Shown: positions 16,726 through 24,943 of the stretch, in pieces
Layout: each line of letters starts with the position of its first letter
Numbering within the stretch: the stretch's first letter is position 1
Assembly (NCBI GenBank): GCA_947632385.1
Contig: CANRPD010000015.1
Location: 1 to 43,132 of the forward strand
DNA length: 43,132 nt
Origin: an uncultured Clostridia bacterium
GTDB taxonomy: Bacteria > Bacillota > Clostridia > Oscillospirales > Acutalibacteraceae
Direction of reading: 5' to 3'
Notes under the pieces: model-generated
What the model was told of the DNA's origin: nothing
What the model saw: only the letters and a program-made list of their open reading frames with translations
The model's database searches: none
Position numbers and translations under genes: made by a program

Positions 16726-18318
16726 CTATGCACCACCTGGGCCGGAGCTGACCACCACCGTAACTTGAGAACCGTAAGCCAGGGTATCTCCCTCATTCAC
16801 GTTCTCATAACGGATGACATAGCCTTCCTCCACCCCATCGCTGGGCTCATCGACCCGAATGGGCTCAAAACCGTCCTGCAAAAGAAGGGCAGAGATCTCT
16901 TCGTAGCTCACGCCACGGACAGAGGGCAGCACCCGCTGCTCGCTTCCCAGACTGACGGTCACCACGATCGTCCCACCCGGTGTCAACGGCTGTCCGGACA
17001 AAGGGCTCTGGCTGATAATATAACCCTCTTCCACCGTCTCATTAAAGATCCGGTCTGAAACCCGAAGGGTGAAATCATACCCCTCCGTTCCCGCACGCGC
17101 AGCCCATTCGTCATAGCTTTGGTTGAGCATGTTGGGCACTGTATCTTCTGACTGTGAGACCGTATCCCTCTGGAATAACTGTTTCAGATCTCCAAAAGAC
17201 ATGCCCCGCTCACCCATCCAGATGGAAGCTACGATAAACAACGCGACCAACGTAATAGTCAGAGAACCGATCAGCCATACCAGCGGCGGCAGACCGCGAT
17301 GTCCCAGATCCATAATGGGCAATCGGCGGATCGCATTGGTCTGATCCACCTGATTGACAATCGTAGGCGCACTGGCAAGCTCCGCCCGGAAGTGTTCAAA
17401 ACTGGCCGTTCTGGCAGCCGGCTGTACCTGCATAGCATTGGCGATCGCCGTGACGGCGAAGGGAGGCAAAGAACGCAGCACCTCGGTAGAGATCATCAAG
17501 CGCTGATCCCGCAGACGTTGAGGGGCAGGCTCCGGCGCGCGAGCGGTCAGCGCGAAGACCATACAGGCCGCAAGGGCATAAACATCGCTGATCTCTCCAC
17601 AACCTGCGTTTGGATCATATTGCTCAGCAGCCGCATACCCCGGGAACAGCTCCTCCTCCAGGCCATGCCCGGCCTGCCGGATGCTGCGGATGGAAAATCC
17701 GGTGATGCACATAGTGCCATCCTTGGTCACCCGTAACGTCTCCGGGCTCACTCCAAGGTGAGCGATTCCCAAAGAATTGATCAATCCCAATGCTGTGACC
17801 ACGGGCATGAACAATCGGTTCACAGCATTCCAGCTCAGGCCTTTGGCGTTGGAAACATACCGATACAGAGAAGTGGTAGGAATATACTCATAGACCGCAT
17901 AAGCCGTGTTATTCTCAGTAAAGATATTGAGCACAGAGGTCACTACCGAAAGCTCACGCAGCCGACTGATCCCCTTGGAAAGCGTGAGGAAGTCCTCCAA
18001 AAAACGAGTATACGCCTTATCAGAACCGGAAAGGGCAACGACCTGATGACCGTCTCCGTCCCGAGACGCAATGGAACGAGGGAAGAACTCCCGGATCTCC
18101 ACGACCCGGCGGGTGGTACGGTCCAGGGCCGCATAGACAAATCCCTCACCGTTTTGCTTTTTGGCACGGCCCACTGTATATCGGGAAGCCAATATATGCC
18201 CATACGGTAAGGCATCGGCAGGCTGGGCTTTTTGGGTATTCCACCCACAGGATGGACAGACGGAATCGTTTTCGGGCTCCAAAGCAGCAAAACAGTTCAT
18301 ACAGAGCTTGGTTTCCAT
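16726..18318 (-). CDS. zinc-ribbon, pseudokinase and PASTA membrane protein
   Basis: A 530-residue protein. A zinc ribbon (C6, C9, C21, C24) is followed by a Ser/Thr-kinase-like domain at 40-315, one membrane helix at about 345-367 and two extracellular PASTA repeats (about 392-458 and 462-526). The kinase fold is recognisable (GYAAAEQYDP and SDVYALAACMVFAL match the activation-segment end and helix F), but catalysis looks lost. The beta-3 lysine is Arg76, HRD-I-KPEN reads HLGVSPET (187-194), and DFG reads GFS (207-209). Active PASTA kinases (PknB/PrkC) sense cell-wall fragments and phosphorylate division and wall proteins. This one may instead be a binding or sensing scaffold. AGGGGG precedes the ATG. 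The gene stands alone with its own promoter. Confidence 0.88.
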   Translation of the reverse strand: METKLCMNCFAALEPENDSVCPSCGWNTQKAQPADALPYGHILASRYTVGRAKKQNGEGFVYAALDRTTRRVVEIREFFPRSIASRDGDGHQVVALSGSDKAYTRFLEDFLTLSKGISRLRELSVVTSVLNIFTENNTAYAVYEYIPTTSLYRYVSNAKGLSWNAVNRLFMPVVTALGLINSLGIAHLGVSPETLRVTKDGTMCITGFSIRSIRQAGHGLEEELFPGYAAAEQYDPNAGCGEISDVYALAACMVFALTARAPEPAPQRLRDQRLMISTEVLRSLPPFAVTAIANAMQVQPAARTASFEHFRAELASAPTIVNQVDQTNAIRRLPIMDLGHRGLPPLVWLIGSLTITLVALFIVASIWMGERGMSFGDLKQLFQRDTVSQSEDTVPNMLNQSYDEWAARAGTEGYDFTLRVSDRIFNETVEEGYIISQSPLSGQPLTPGGTIVVTVSLGSEQRVLPSVRGVSYEEISALLLQDGFEPIRVDEPSDGVEEGYVIRYENVNEGDTLAYGSQVTVVVSSGPGGA

Positions 18319-18360
18319 CTTGATCCCCCTTTCCTACCGAATGATCCCACTCACGGGGAA

Positions 18361-18389
18361 AGTATAACACATATGCTCCAAAAAAACAA
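18361..18389 (-). promoter_or_regulatory. promoter of the pseudokinase gene
   Basis: TTGTTT (18389-18384), 17 bp, TATACT (18366-18361) on the minus strand, about 43 bp before the ATG at 18318. Confidence 0.6.
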
Positions 18390-18497
18390 GAAAACTCTGG
18401 AAATTGCGAAAGAAAAAAGGGAATTCCGCCCCATAACCGGACCAAAATCGTTCGTTTTTCCCCATTTATGCTGGAATACGACTAGATTTGCTCAATA

Positions 18498-18545
18498 AAT
18501 AAGGAAGGACCTCCCTTGTTGAGGGAGCTCCTTCCTCGTTCATAT
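18498..18545 (-). terminator. terminator of the tldD-tldE operon
   Basis: GGAAGGAGCTCCCT, loop, AGGGAGGTCCTTCC gives a 13-bp stem with one mismatch, followed on the minus strand by TTATTTATTG. It lies just after the tldE stop at 18553. Confidence 0.85.
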
Positions 18546-18552
18546 AATCGGT

Positions 18553-19827
18553 TTATGCTCCTGCCACGTTCACATTTTCGATCTTCACTGCAAACGGTCC
18601 TTCATAATCCGCACCGCGATACCGCTCCTCGGAGAAGGTCATGTTCTTTTGCAGTTCGATCATGCTGCCGCTGATCGATCCACCGGTGATCGGTGTCACC
18701 GTCTCGCCATCGCACAGGAAGCCCAACCGGATCTCTCCACCAAAGTAGCCGGTGAGGGGGTTCATGTTGAAATCCGAGAAGGTGATCACATGCAGATATT
18801 TGCCAGACCTCAACTGATCCATCGGTGTGGATCCTACAGGAACCTCCACGCTGCGATAACTGCCGGTTGGCTCGATCCCAAGATACCGGGCAAAACGAGT
18901 GGCGCCGTGCAGGGTCTTGAGCACACCGTTCTCGATCAAGACGCGGTCTTCCATGGGGATCCCTTCGTTGCTGAACGGTTCTTTGGCCTTGAGCACGACC
19001 GTGAGGGGGTCTCCCTGGATGTCTTCGCCCTGGACATTGTCTCCTACCGCAAAAGAGGAAAATTTCTGGTAGATCATAGAGGCATCCGAGCGCATCACAT
19101 AATAGCGCATCAACGTAGCCACATTGCTTCCGGAAATGATCACCGGATACTGTCCGGAGGGACAGGCCCCCTTGGCCTGAGCACGGGCCTGCGTCATGGT
19201 CATCGTTTCCTGAATATCCTTACGTAGTGCCTCTCCATCGGGCTCCCGGTAATTGAACTGTCGGCAGGTCTCAACGTTCTGCGGTGTGATGCACTGCACC
19301 ACGTACTCGCCCATAACGTCACAGGTCTCAAAACTCACATCCGTACCGGTGGAGCTGATGATGTGCTTGGTGTTCTTCCGGACAAAGATCTCAGAGGAAT
19401 TGATAAACACATCGTCCCGGGTATCCTCGGCGAACACGGCATCAGCCATGATCTTCATACATTCCTCCAGCGGATGTGCAGCGATAGCACTGGTGGAGGG
19501 AACATGTTCGTGCTTTTGACCCTGATACAGCTCATAATAGGCATTGCCTGCCAAGGAGGCCGCAAAATTGGCGTCTCCAAGAGCCTGCTCGATCTCCGCA
19601 CTGTCCATACCGGGATGGACATGGGCTGTGGAGGAGCCCAGCAATTTTTTGCCGTCCTTCTCAAGGGTCTTATACACGGTAACGGTATAATCTTCCGTAT
19701 CGGTACGGCGTTTCAGGTCCAGATTCCTGCGGATAAAGAAGCATTCCAGGGACTCTCCCCGATTCTCTTCAATCTGATAATTCTCGATGCCCATCTTTTC
19801 CAGGGCAGCCTTGATTTTTGTAAGCAT
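18553..19827 (-). CDS. tldE: TldE/PmbA-type metallopeptidase partner subunit
   Basis: A 424-residue member of the TldD/PmbA family, the subunit that lacks the metal motif. TldD and TldE form a heterodimer that degrades unfolded peptides and, in several bacteria, trims leader peptides of modified microcins and similar RiPPs. No HExxxH is present here, as expected for TldE, while the conserved C-terminal region (GYFGGEIRLGFLCDGE, PITGGSISGSM) is. It starts 18 nt downstream of the tldD stop and is the last gene before a good terminator. No candidate peptide precursor is visible nearby, so the substrate is open. Confidence 0.92.
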   Translation of the reverse strand: MLTKIKAALEKMGIENYQIEENRGESLECFFIRRNLDLKRRTDTEDYTVTVYKTLEKDGKKLLGSSTAHVHPGMDSAEIEQALGDANFAASLAGNAYYELYQGQKHEHVPSTSAIAAHPLEECMKIMADAVFAEDTRDDVFINSSEIFVRKNTKHIISSTGTDVSFETCDVMGEYVVQCITPQNVETCRQFNYREPDGEALRKDIQETMTMTQARAQAKGACPSGQYPVIISGSNVATLMRYYVMRSDASMIYQKFSSFAVGDNVQGEDIQGDPLTVVLKAKEPFSNEGIPMEDRVLIENGVLKTLHGATRFARYLGIEPTGSYRSVEVPVGSTPMDQLRSGKYLHVITFSDFNMNPLTGYFGGEIRLGFLCDGETVTPITGGSISGSMIELQKNMTFSEERYRGADYEGPFAVKIENVNVAGA

Positions 19828-19845
19828 ACGATTACACCTTCCCTC

Positions 19846-21273
19846 TTAACCCAGGCGGATCTTCGCCTTCATGTAGGGGCCGCCGTCAGAGACCTTGACC
19901 CATTCTTTCCAGCCTTTGCCGCACATCCCGGTGCCGCTGAGAACCACATTGGGGCTCATCGCAGAAGCGGACTTGAGCAGATCCGGCACATATCCGGTAA
20001 GCACGCAGGGCGAAAGTATCCGTCCGGTGAGTTTGCCGTCTTTGATCTCCCGCGCCATGCTGACCATGCACTGAATACCCCAGTTCTTGGGGTCCTCCAT
20101 GCCGCTGCTGGGAGACTCCAGCAGGAATCCGTATTTGATGGAGGCGATCATATCTTCCACGGAGTCGGTCCCGCCCTCGAACCAGGTATTGGTCATGCGG
20201 GTATACGCTTTTCTGCGGAAGCTCTCCCGACGGCCATTGCCGGTGGGTTCTGTCCCCAGGATCCGAGCGGACTGATAGTCGCTGATCCCGGTCTTCAGGA
20301 TGCCCTTGTCGATGATGATGGTATCGTGGGCCATCGTGCCCTCATCGTCAAAGAAATAGGTCGCCGTCTGGTCGGCGCTGCAGGCTCCGTCGTGCATCGT
20401 CACCAGGGGTGAAGCCACATACTGACCGATGTACTCCTGAGCCAAAGCCCGCTTCTTGACGAACATATCCATCTCCACGCCGTGTCCGAACGCCTCGTGG
20501 ACGATCATGCCAGTGGTCGCGGGGTCACAAACACACTCGTACTCGCCGGGCACCATGGGGATGCTGTCCAGCAGCTCCAGGACCACGTTGACTACGTGCT
20601 GCATGTCCTCTTCCTTCCCCATCTCGTCCAACAATTCGGCGCCGCCCAGCTTGGAAAAACTCTTGCCGTAGTTTTTGATCCCATGGCCCTTGGCCGCAGC
20701 AGCAGAGAAAGCCCCGGTGATCCACATGACGTTTTGCTCCATGTCCTTCTCCTTGGAGAGGAACAGTTTGGAGTATTTCTGCCAGTTCAGGCGGGCCGTA
20801 AAGTCCAAGATCGCATCGGAGAGGCTCAAACCTTTCTCTTTGATCTCATTGAGGCGGTCCAAGATCGCCGCATCGCCCAGTGCTTCGGGATCCACCTCGA
20901 AGTCAGTACTGCCCACAAAATGGGTCTCCTCTGCCGGGGTGATCTCGTACACGTTCTCCCCCAGACCTGCCGGCAGGACCTTATCCGAAGCCTCTGCCAG
21001 CTGCTTGACCTGGGAGACGATGTCCTCCAGATTCTCCTCACTCAGAGCGTTGAAGGAGAACTCCGCATACTTTCCGTTCAGGGCAGCACGCACCACATAT
21101 CCCCGGGAAGTATCGCCGCCGACAGCCACATTGCGACGGGAAGCCGTATAGTTTCTGGATTTGGAGTCCGTCGCCAAAATAGATGCGTACTCGAACTCGT
21201 CCAGCAGCCGATCCCGAAGCTTGAGCAGCAGGGGCTTGTTTTGCCTGATAAAGGCACTTCCTTGCACTTTCAA
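19846..21273 (-). CDS. tldD: TldD metalloprotease
   Basis: A 475-residue zinc protease, catalytic half of the TldD/TldE pair. The family motif HEAFGH (259-264) sits in MIVHEAFGHGVEMDM, and the C-terminal GNGRRESFRRKAYTRMTNTW region is characteristic of TldD. The start codon appears to be TTG (21273-21271), 7 nt after AAAGGAGTG; the first in-frame ATG is far downstream. It is the first gene of the operon and has a consensus promoter. Length is typical. Function in peptide or protein turnover is established for the family; the local substrate is not known. Confidence 0.94.
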   Translation of the reverse strand: MKVQGSAFIRQNKPLLLKLRDRLLDEFEYASILATDSKSRNYTASRRNVAVGGDTSRGYVVRAALNGKYAEFSFNALSEENLEDIVSQVKQLAEASDKVLPAGLGENVYEITPAEETHFVGSTDFEVDPEALGDAAILDRLNEIKEKGLSLSDAILDFTARLNWQKYSKLFLSKEKDMEQNVMWITGAFSAAAAKGHGIKNYGKSFSKLGGAELLDEMGKEEDMQHVVNVVLELLDSIPMVPGEYECVCDPATTGMIVHEAFGHGVEMDMFVKKRALAQEYIGQYVASPLVTMHDGACSADQTATYFFDDEGTMAHDTIIIDKGILKTGISDYQSARILGTEPTGNGRRESFRRKAYTRMTNTWFEGGTDSVEDMIASIKYGFLLESPSSGMEDPKNWGIQCMVSMAREIKDGKLTGRILSPCVLTGYVPDLLKSASAMSPNVVLSGTGMCGKGWKEWVKVSDGGPYMKAKIRLG

Positions 21274-21315
21274 GTCGATTCACTCCTTTTGAATTGGTAA
21301 ACAGTTCTGCCCAAC

Positions 21316-21344
21316 AGTATAGTGGATTTCTTCACAAAAATCAA
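21316..21344 (-). promoter_or_regulatory. tldD promoter
   Basis: TTGATT (21344-21339), 17 bp, TATACT (21321-21316) on the minus strand, about 43 bp before the TTG start of tldD. Confidence 0.65.
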
Positions 21345-21399
21345 GAGCTAAGCGAAAGATACCCAAAAAGGGAAATCTGCCGCCCTGAAACCGCGCAGA

Positions 21400-21433
21400 A
21401 AAGGTCCCTGCGTATCACAGGGACCTTTTTCCG
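21400..21433 (-). terminator. terminator after the XRE regulator
   Basis: AAAGGTCCCTG, a short loop and CAGGGACCTTTTT form an 11-bp stem ending in T runs on both strands. On the minus strand it closes the regulator transcript and insulates tldD. Confidence 0.85.
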
Positions 21434-21493
21434 CCACCGCCATTCTGCTAATTCTCCGTATTCAGAGGCAAGGATCATTTTCCGGTGCACCGG

Positions 21494-22027
21494 TCACTTG
21501 ATATCGTGCTTCAGGGCCCTTTCCGTAACGATGTCTGCCCAACGCGGATAAGTAAAGCTCTTTTTGATATCGCTCAGATCCAGATACGCACCGTTATGCA
21601 TACATTGGATCGCCGCTTCCGCGATCAAGCATTCTTTGAGATACGGGGAACCCAGGGCCTCTTCCAGGTCGATGTTCATTTTTTGGTTCACGCCTTCGAT
21701 CGTTCCCACATAAAAAGTACTATCCTTGCCCAGCAGCTCCCCCATCTTCTCGAAACATTCGATGCCCTCACGCATCTGGTCGATGGTGATCTTCCGCTTG
21801 AAACTCATGATGCTCTCACCTCCTCGCAAAATGTTGTCCACAGTGGTCTCCAGCACGTCCGCCAGATCGGACAGGATCGCCGTGTCCGGCAGTGTCTCGC
21901 CTCGCTCCCATTTGCTCACCGCCTGAAAGGACACCCCCAGCCGCTCACCCAACTCGTTTTGCGTGATGCCCTTAATCTTCCGCAGGGACAGGATCTGCCC
22001 ACCCACCTTGATGGGATCGACGGTCAT
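21494..22027 (-). CDS. XRE-family helix-turn-helix transcriptional regulator
   Basis: A 177-residue regulator. Residues about 8-65 form a lambda-repressor-type HTH (QILSLRKIKGITQNELGERL, then GVSFQAVSKWERGETLPD), with the recognition helix at SFQAVSKWE. The remaining 110 residues (KRKITIDQMREGIECFEKMG onward) are a soluble alpha-helical domain that I do not recognise, perhaps a ligand or oligomerisation domain. AAGGAGG lies before the ATG at 22027. It is a single-gene transcript between two unrelated operons, with its own promoter and terminator, and may regulate itself; targets cannot be inferred from position. Confidence 0.9.
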   Translation of the reverse strand: MTVDPIKVGGQILSLRKIKGITQNELGERLGVSFQAVSKWERGETLPDTAILSDLADVLETTVDNILRGGESIMSFKRKITIDQMREGIECFEKMGELLGKDSTFYVGTIEGVNQKMNIDLEEALGSPYLKECLIAEAAIQCMHNGAYLDLSDIKKSFTYPRWADIVTERALKHDIK

Positions 22028-22074
22028 TCGGACACCTCCTTTTTTTATAAAGATTTGAACCGGTTCTGTCTATG

Positions 22075-22103
22075 AGTATACCCATTCTACCGTATTTCTG
22101 CAA
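22075..22103 (-). promoter_or_regulatory. promoter of the XRE regulator
   Basis: TTGCAG (22103-22098), 17 bp, TATACT (22080-22075) on the minus strand. The inverted repeat GAACCGGTTC (22058-22067), just downstream of the -10 box, is a plausible autoregulatory operator. Confidence 0.6.
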
Positions 22104-22150
22104 TAACGCCTTAGGTGAAGCAAGGCGGATCCGCGTTCAAACTGAAGTTG

Positions 22151-22178
22151 AAAAGAGGCGGGCCAAAAGGCTCGCCTC
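22151..22178 (-). terminator. terminator of the nfnAB operon
   Basis: GAGGCGAGCC, TTTT loop, GGCCCGCCTC (10 bp with one G-T pair), then TTTTCAACTTC on the minus strand, immediately after the nfnB stop. Confidence 0.85.
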
Positions 22179-22183
22179 TCATA

Positions 22184-23599
22184 TTACGCTTCCTGTAAGT
22201 AGGCATGGATGGCTTTTGCAGCCACCTTCCCGGCACCCATAGCGGAGATCACCGTCGCCGCGCCGGTCACCGCGTCGCCGCCGGCAAAAACACCTTTCCG
22301 GCTGGTGGCTCCGGTATTCTCTTCCACCACGATACCGCCTCGACGGTTGACCTCCAGGCCCTGGGTGGTGGATTTAATCAACGGATTGGGGGACGTCCCG
22401 ATCGCCATGACCACGGTATCCACCGCCAGCTCAAATTCACTTCCCGGAACCGGAACCGGCCTGCGGCGGCCCCGCTCGTCTGGCTCGCCCAGTTCTATTC
22501 GAATGCAGCGCAAGCCCCTGACGAAACCGTTCTTTGGGTCTCTGGGGTCTTCTTTGTTTTCGTATCCCAACACCTCTACCGGATTGTTGAGCAGCAAAAA
22601 CTCGATGCCTTCCTCCATAGCGTGTTCCACTTCTTCTTTCCGGGCAGGCAACTCCTCCAAGGATCGCCGGTACACGATATAGACCTTCTCCGCCCCCAGA
22701 CGGAGCGCAGTCCGGGCGGCATCCATGGCCACATTGCCGCCACCCACCACGGCAACGGTCCCGCCTTTCATAATGGGCGTGACCGGATCCTCCCGATACG
22801 CTTTCATCAAGTTGGAACGGGTCAGGAACTCATTGGCAGAATACACGCCCTTCAACGACTCCCCGGGGATATTCATAAAATTGGGCAGCCCGGCACCGGA
22901 ACCAATAAACACAGCTTCAAATCCCTGATCGAACAGCTCATCCACGGTCAGCGTCTTGCCGATCACGATGTTGGTCATCATGCGGACGCCCAACGCCTCC
23001 AGGTGCTCCACTTCCTGCCGGACGATCGCCTTGGGCAGCCGGAACTCCGGGATCCCATAGACCAGCACTCCGCCCGCCGTGTGAAGTGCTTCAAAAACCG
23101 TCACCTGATACCCCAGCCGGGCCAGATCTCCCGCACAGGTGAGTCCGGAAGGACCCGAGCCCACAACAGCCACGGAATGTCCATTGGACTCAGGGCGGTC
23201 CGGTTCCTCCTCCGCGTGGGCATTGTGCCAGTCGGCCACAAAGCGTTCCAGCCGCCCGATGCCTACCGGTTCACCCCGGATCCTCCGGACACACTTTGCT
23301 TCACACTGCGTCTCCTGAGGACACACCCGCCCACACACTGCGGGCAGGCTGGAAGACTGACTGATCACCTGATAGGCCCCTTCAAAATCGCACTCTCGGA
23401 TCTTTCCGATAAATTCGGGAATCCGGACATTCACCGGGCAGCCAGTCACACAAGGCATATTCTTACAGTTGAGGCATCGCATCGCTTCGTCCAGTGCCAT
23501 TTCTTCGGTATATCCTGTGGCGACTTCTTCAAAGTTGTGGGCCCGGACCTCTGGGGCCTGGGTAGGCATTGGGTTCTTTTTCGGATTCATATTAGGCAT
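22184..23599 (-). CDS. nfnB: NADPH-dependent flavin oxidoreductase subunit, NfnB / GltD-like
   Basis: A 471-residue iron-sulfur flavoprotein like the small subunit of glutamate synthase. Two cysteine clusters near the N-terminus (C42, C45, C50, C54 and C89, C93, C99, C103) bind 4Fe-4S centres. The FAD site is VVGSGPSGLTCA (146-157), the NADPH site VVGGGNVAMDAA, and the C-terminal GVFAGGDAVTGAATVI closes the flavin domain. With the adjoining NfnA it should form the bifurcating NADH-dependent reduced ferredoxin:NADP oxidoreductase of anaerobes, balancing NADH, NADPH and ferredoxin. Its start overlaps the nfnA stop by 8 bp; an alternative ATG lies three codons on. Annotation pipelines may call it glutamate synthase, but no large GltB subunit is present. 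Confidence 0.9.
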   Translation of the reverse strand: MPNMNPKKNPMPTQAPEVRAHNFEEVATGYTEEMALDEAMRCLNCKNMPCVTGCPVNVRIPEFIGKIRECDFEGAYQVISQSSSLPAVCGRVCPQETQCEAKCVRRIRGEPVGIGRLERFVADWHNAHAEEEPDRPESNGHSVAVVGSGPSGLTCAGDLARLGYQVTVFEALHTAGGVLVYGIPEFRLPKAIVRQEVEHLEALGVRMMTNIVIGKTLTVDELFDQGFEAVFIGSGAGLPNFMNIPGESLKGVYSANEFLTRSNLMKAYREDPVTPIMKGGTVAVVGGGNVAMDAARTALRLGAEKVYIVYRRSLEELPARKEEVEHAMEEGIEFLLLNNPVEVLGYENKEDPRDPKNGFVRGLRCIRIELGEPDERGRRRPVPVPGSEFELAVDTVVMAIGTSPNPLIKSTTQGLEVNRRGGIVVEENTGATSRKGVFAGGDAVTGAATVISAMGAGKVAAKAIHAYLQEA

Positions 23600-24455
23600 C
23601 CAGAGCCGCCTCCTTGTTTAACAGATTGCATGCGGCATCGTACGCATGCCGTTCAAAGTCCCGGTACATGGCCCCGCGGGAGATCGCCTCATCAAAATCG
23701 ACCTCATACCCGTTGAAATCCGGTCCATCTACACAGGCAAACCGGGTCACGTTCTCGCCGTTTTGATGCAAAGTCAGCCGACAGCCGCCACACATGCCCG
23801 TTCCGTCGATCATGATGGGATTCATGGAAACCGTGCAGGGAAGCCCGTACGGACGCACCGCTTCCACCACGAATTTCATCATGATCAGCGGGCCAATGGT
23901 GATCACCTGATCGAACCGCTCCCCGTTCTCCAGCAATCGGTTCAGCGGAACGCAAACATTCCCTTTTTCACCGTAGGACCCATCATCATTCATTACGTAT
24001 ACGGAATCGGAGGCCACTCGAAATTCATCTTCCAGGATCAAAAGCTCTTTGGAACGAAACCCGATGATGGATGTCACACGGCATCCCTGGGCCCGCAGCT
24101 TCTGGGCGATCGGCAGTGCGATGGCGCAGCCCACGCCGCCGCCTACAATGCACACATTCTGCAGTCCCTCTGTCTCTGTGGCCAGACCCAAAGGCCCCAC
24201 AAAATCCTGGATACAGTCCCCCACGTTCCGTTGGTTCAGTGCAAGGGTCGTTGCTCCAACGATCTGAAAAATAATAGTCACGGTCCCCTGGTCTCGATCA
24301 TATCCGGCTACTGTCAGGGGGATGCGTTCTCCCTCTTCATCCACGCGGAGAATGACGAACTGTCCCGGTTGGGCCTTTGCCGCAACCAGGGGTGCATAGA
24401 TCTCCATCCGGGTCACCGTGGGATTGAGCGCCTGTTTTGCCTTGATCGGATACAC
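23592..24455 (-). CDS. nfnA: sulfide dehydrogenase/ferredoxin-NADP reductase-like subunit, NfnA
   Basis: A 287-residue FAD/NAD-binding protein of the dihydroorotate dehydrogenase electron-transfer (PyrK-like) family. An N-terminal FAD-binding barrel (PGQFVILRVDEEGERIPLTV) is followed by an NAD domain (VCIVGGGVGCAIALPIAQ). A C-terminal 2Fe-2S segment has GTGMCGGCRLT and a later Cys in RFACVDGPDF. I place the start at the GTG of 24455, since the family begins at this point (MYPIKAKQALNPTV) and AGGAAGGG precedes it. The frame is open to 24506, overlapping the previous gene. Translational coupling to nfnB is shown by the 8-bp overlap. The complex moves electrons between NADH, ferredoxin and NADP. 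Confidence 0.9.
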   Translation of the reverse strand: MYPIKAKQALNPTVTRMEIYAPLVAAKAQPGQFVILRVDEEGERIPLTVAGYDRDQGTVTIIFQIVGATTLALNQRNVGDCIQDFVGPLGLATETEGLQNVCIVGGGVGCAIALPIAQKLRAQGCRVTSIIGFRSKELLILEDEFRVASDSVYVMNDDGSYGEKGNVCVPLNRLLENGERFDQVITIGPLIMMKFVVEAVRPYGLPCTVSMNPIMIDGTGMCGGCRLTLHQNGENVTRFACVDGPDFNGYEVDFDEAISRGAMYRDFERHAYDAACNLLNKEAALDA

Positions 24456-24475
24456 CGTATCATCCCTTCCTTTCG

Positions 24476-24748
24476 TCACAGCGCCTGATACAGCGCCAAC
24501 AGCCAATTCGCCAGTGCGTTCAGACCCTCTTCATCCAGGGGAAAGCGCGCAGTCACAGCGTCTGGTTCTGCCAGTTCAAAGCACACGTCCTGTTTCCAGC
24601 AGTGGGCCACCAATTGATGCTCCTCTGGATCCGGCTTTACGCGGTATCGCAGCAGCAGACCGTTTTCCGCATTCTTCGTCCTGCTGCCGGTAAACGTATT
24701 GCCTTCGGTAAAAAAAGCCAGCTTTTGCAGGTCCATTCCCGTGTCCAT
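24476..24748 (-). CDS. small conserved-looking protein of unknown function
   Basis: A 90-residue acidic soluble protein, MDTGMDLQKLAFFTEGN at its start, with no membrane segment and no motif I recognise. It has a good GGGGGAAG site before the ATG at 24748 (a second ATG lies four codons later) and a consensus promoter upstream. Its stop lies 20 nt before the GTG of nfnA, so it is the first gene of the nfn transcript. The pattern of a beta-rich first half and an amphipathic C-terminal helix (EGLNALANWLLALYQAL) suggests a compact fold. A role linked to NfnAB is possible only by position. Confidence 0.75.
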   Translation of the reverse strand: MDTGMDLQKLAFFTEGNTFTGSRTKNAENGLLLRYRVKPDPEEHQLVAHCWKQDVCFELAEPDAVTARFPLDEEGLNALANWLLALYQAL

Positions 24749-24798
24749 AAGCTTCCCCCATCTCTAGATTCCGGTTCTTTCGGCCGGTCATGAAATAC

Positions 24799-24827
24799 AG
24801 TATACACCTTTTCTCCGGTAATGTCGA
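24799..24827 (-). promoter_or_regulatory. promoter of the small gene-nfnA-nfnB operon
   Basis: TCGACA (24827-24822), 17 bp, TATACT (24804-24799) on the minus strand, about 45 bp upstream of the ATG at 24748. Confidence 0.65.
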
Positions 24828-24877
24828 TACTTTTCTTTCTCATCCAAAAATCCGTCCAAAAAACCAAAAGGTAGTTA

Positions 24878-24906
24878 TTGACATTTCTCGCCGTTTTGAT
24901 TACCAT
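24878..24906 (+). promoter_or_regulatory. promoter of the thrE-type/pseudouridine synthase operon
   Basis: TTGACA (24878-24883), 17 bp, TACCAT (24901-24906). It is divergent from the nfn promoter, with about 50 bp between the two -35 boxes. Confidence 0.65.
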
Positions 24907-24943
24907 TACACCTAGAAATCGTTGGAGGGGGCATGGCCCGGCC

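Noticed and set aside
22184-23599. Glutamate synthase small subunit
   Set aside because: No GltB gene adjoins, and the overlap with an NfnA-type gene fits NfnAB better.
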